From Vitreoscilla filiformis (GTDB taxonomy: Bacteria > Pseudomonadota > Gammaproteobacteria > Burkholderiales > Burkholderiaceae_C), in NCBI RefSeq assembly GCF_002222655.1, contig NZ_CP022423.1, positions 930,001-994,000 on the forward strand: a stretch of 64,000 bases of DNA. Direction: 5' to 3'. The notes under the pieces are model-generated. The model made no database searches and was not told the DNA's origin. It saw nothing but the letters and a program-made list of their open reading frames with translations. Both the position numbers and the translations under genes were made by a program. Shown piece after piece: positions 62,922 to 64,000 of this stretch (positions are counted from its first letter, which is position 1; each line of letters begins with the position of its first letter).

Positions 62922-64000
62922 TCAATTGCCCGACGCCACCGTAAACCGTTCCGCCTCCATTTGGTTGGCTGGCACGCCCACCTCCGCTGCCACCGCTTGC
63001 ACCGCCTCCACCATCCCGGCAGGGCCACACAGGTAAACATCCGGCCAAGCCACTTGCGCCGCATCGCTGCCGGCTTGGGCGAGCCGTTCGGCCAGGGCGG
63101 CGCGCAGCGCGTCCACCACCGAGCCGGCAAAACCGGGCCAATCGGCCCCAGCGCGCCACACGCAACGCTGCACCGCCAGTTGCGGCAGCGTGCCTTGCAG
63201 CTCGGCCAGCAGTTCCTCGCCGAACAGCTCGGCCTCGGTGTTCACGCCGAAAAACAACCGTGCCGGGTGTGGCTCGCCAAACTCGGCCATGCGCCGCAGC
63301 ATCGACAGCATCGGCGCCAACCCCGTTCCGCCGGCAACGAACCAGCGCGGGCGCAAGCCGTTTTCCTTCAGACCGAAGGCGCCTTGCGGGCCATGCACCG
63401 TTAACCGGTCACCGACCTGCGCGGTGTGTACCAGCCAGTTGGCAAAGCGTCCTTGTGGATGTAGGCGCACCAGCAGCTCCAGCCGTCCCTCCCAGTTGCC
63501 GGTGTTGGCCAGCGAGTAGGCGCGGCGCTGGCCCGCCAGCCCAGCGGCCACGGCCACGGCGGGCGGCAGTTCCAGCTCAACGAACTGGCCAGGCTCGAAC
63601 TCAGCCACGGCGGCACCGTCCGGCTCGTCCGGCAGCAGGCGCAGCACCAGGCGCATGACGTGCTCGCCATCCCGCGCCAACTCGGCCACCTCGGCGGTGT
63701 GCTGCGGCAGCGCGCCCCGGCCCACGCGCTCGCTGCCGTAGGGCAAGGCCACTTGCGCATCGCTTTGCAGCGTGGTGCGGCACAGCAGCACCGCACCGGC
63801 TCCCTTGGGCAAGGCCGACGGGCTGTGCTCGCCCAACACATAAGCGCCCGACAGCACCTGCGCGTGGCAAGCGCCGCAACTGCCTTGGCGGCACTGCGCG
63901 TTCAGGCGCAGGCCGGCGGCTTCGGCGGCATCCAGCAGGGTTTGCTGGGCGTGGCAGGGCACGTCAAACGTCAACCCGTCTTGCGTGCGCAGTTGGGCGC
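62922..64000 (-). CDS. 2Fe-2S ferredoxin-fused FAD/NAD(P)H oxidoreductase (partial, start beyond window)
   Basis: About 359 residues visible; the start lies beyond 64000. The N-terminal plant-type ferredoxin has CRQGSCGAC with a later Cys in LLCRTT. Then an FNR-type reductase: FAD-binding RRAYSLAN and GxxS-like LTVHGPQGAFG, and NAD-binding FVAGGTGLAPML and VYLCGPAGMVEAV. This is the architecture of methane-monooxygenase (MmoC), phenol-hydroxylase and ring-hydroxylase reductases. Its oxygenase partner is not in the window. The upstream frame reads QLRTQDG before LTFDV, so the true start is only a few residues outside. Confidence 0.9.
   Translation of the reverse strand, partial: AQLRTQDGLTFDVPCHAQQTLLDAAEAAGLRLNAQCRQGSCGACHAQVLSGAYVLGEHSPSALPKGAGAVLLCRTTLQSDAQVALPYGSERVGRGALPQHTAEVAELARDGEHVMRLVLRLLPDEPDGAAVAEFEPGQFVELELPPAVAVAAGLAGQRRAYSLANTGNWEGRLELLVRLHPQGRFANWLVHTAQVGDRLTVHGPQGAFGLKENGLRPRWFVAGGTGLAPMLSMLRRMAEFGEPHPARLFFGVNTEAELFGEELLAELQGTLPQLAVQRCVWRAGADWPGFAGSVVDALRAALAERLAQAGSDAAQVAWPDVYLCGPAGMVEAVQAVAAEVGVPANQMEAERFTVASGN

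Overview
The window is a GC-rich, gene-dense bacterial chromosome segment. Its housekeeping genes (uvrA, queA, tgt, a class A PBP1A, purB, pyrF, radA, glmS, a FabI-type reductase), frequent ATGA stop/start overlaps and Gram-negative envelope genes fit Betaproteobacteria, order Burkholderiales, probably near the Leptothrix/Sphaerotilus/Ideonella or Comamonadaceae groups. That placement comes from protein flavour only. I saw no rRNA, tRNA or CRISPR array.

Layout. 1-10.7 kb: an accessory block with an unrecognised protein cut by the window edge, a two-module ClpA/B-like AAA+ ATPase, an NrdG-like radical-SAM protein, a giant RTX-type repeat protein on the opposite strand, and a membrane Ser/Thr kinase with N-terminal zinc ribbons. 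10.7-13.3 kb: a frameshifted XRE-type regulator and three translationally coupled small envelope genes (YiaA/B-like, STM0539-like, DUF2145). 13.3-17.8 kb: a translationally coupled four-gene operon (LplT/PlsC-type fusion, small membrane protein, atypical Lgt-family protein, radical-SAM protein of the tetraether/membrane-spanning-lipid synthase type), which I read as an uncharacterised lipid-remodelling pathway. 17.8-25 kb: a PilJ-N-like exported protein, a NUDIX/metallo-beta-lactamase fusion, a 2Fe-2S ferredoxin, a class II amidotransferase, a DksA-like protein, and an operon of an ABC-ATPase/dual-specificity-phosphatase fusion, a possible roadblock protein and a patatin lipase. 25-28.5 kb: an Fnr-like regulator, then FabI and a MaoC/phosphotransacetylase fusion behind an FNR-like box.

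28.5-52.2 kb is mostly core: uvrA, a lipoprotein, a PIN pair, queA, a glycosyltransferase/sulfotransferase-like fusion, a cytochrome c (with another FNR-like box), tgt, an orphan NrtA-like binding protein, gamma carbonic anhydrase, PBP1A, GST, purB, pyrF, a LysE exporter, a lipoprotein, radA, a DUF3857/transglutaminase protein and a small 4Fe-4S ferredoxin. 52.2-58.5 kb is accessory: an AT-richer secreted protein, VF530, an exonuclease, an HTH/PIN toxin-antitoxin pair preceded by 18-bp-spaced repeats, and a Gabija-type defence pair (OLD nuclease plus UvrD-like helicase) immediately downstream of glmS, the classic Tn7-type insertion position. After glmS come an Lrp/AsnC regulator with a strong inverted repeat, a secreted CAP-domain protein and a ferredoxin-fused flavin reductase that runs off the right edge.

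The best candidates for undescribed biology are the AAA+/radical-SAM/kinase/RTX block, the PlsC-Lgt-radical-SAM lipid operon, and the ABC-ATPase-phosphatase/roadblock/patatin operon.
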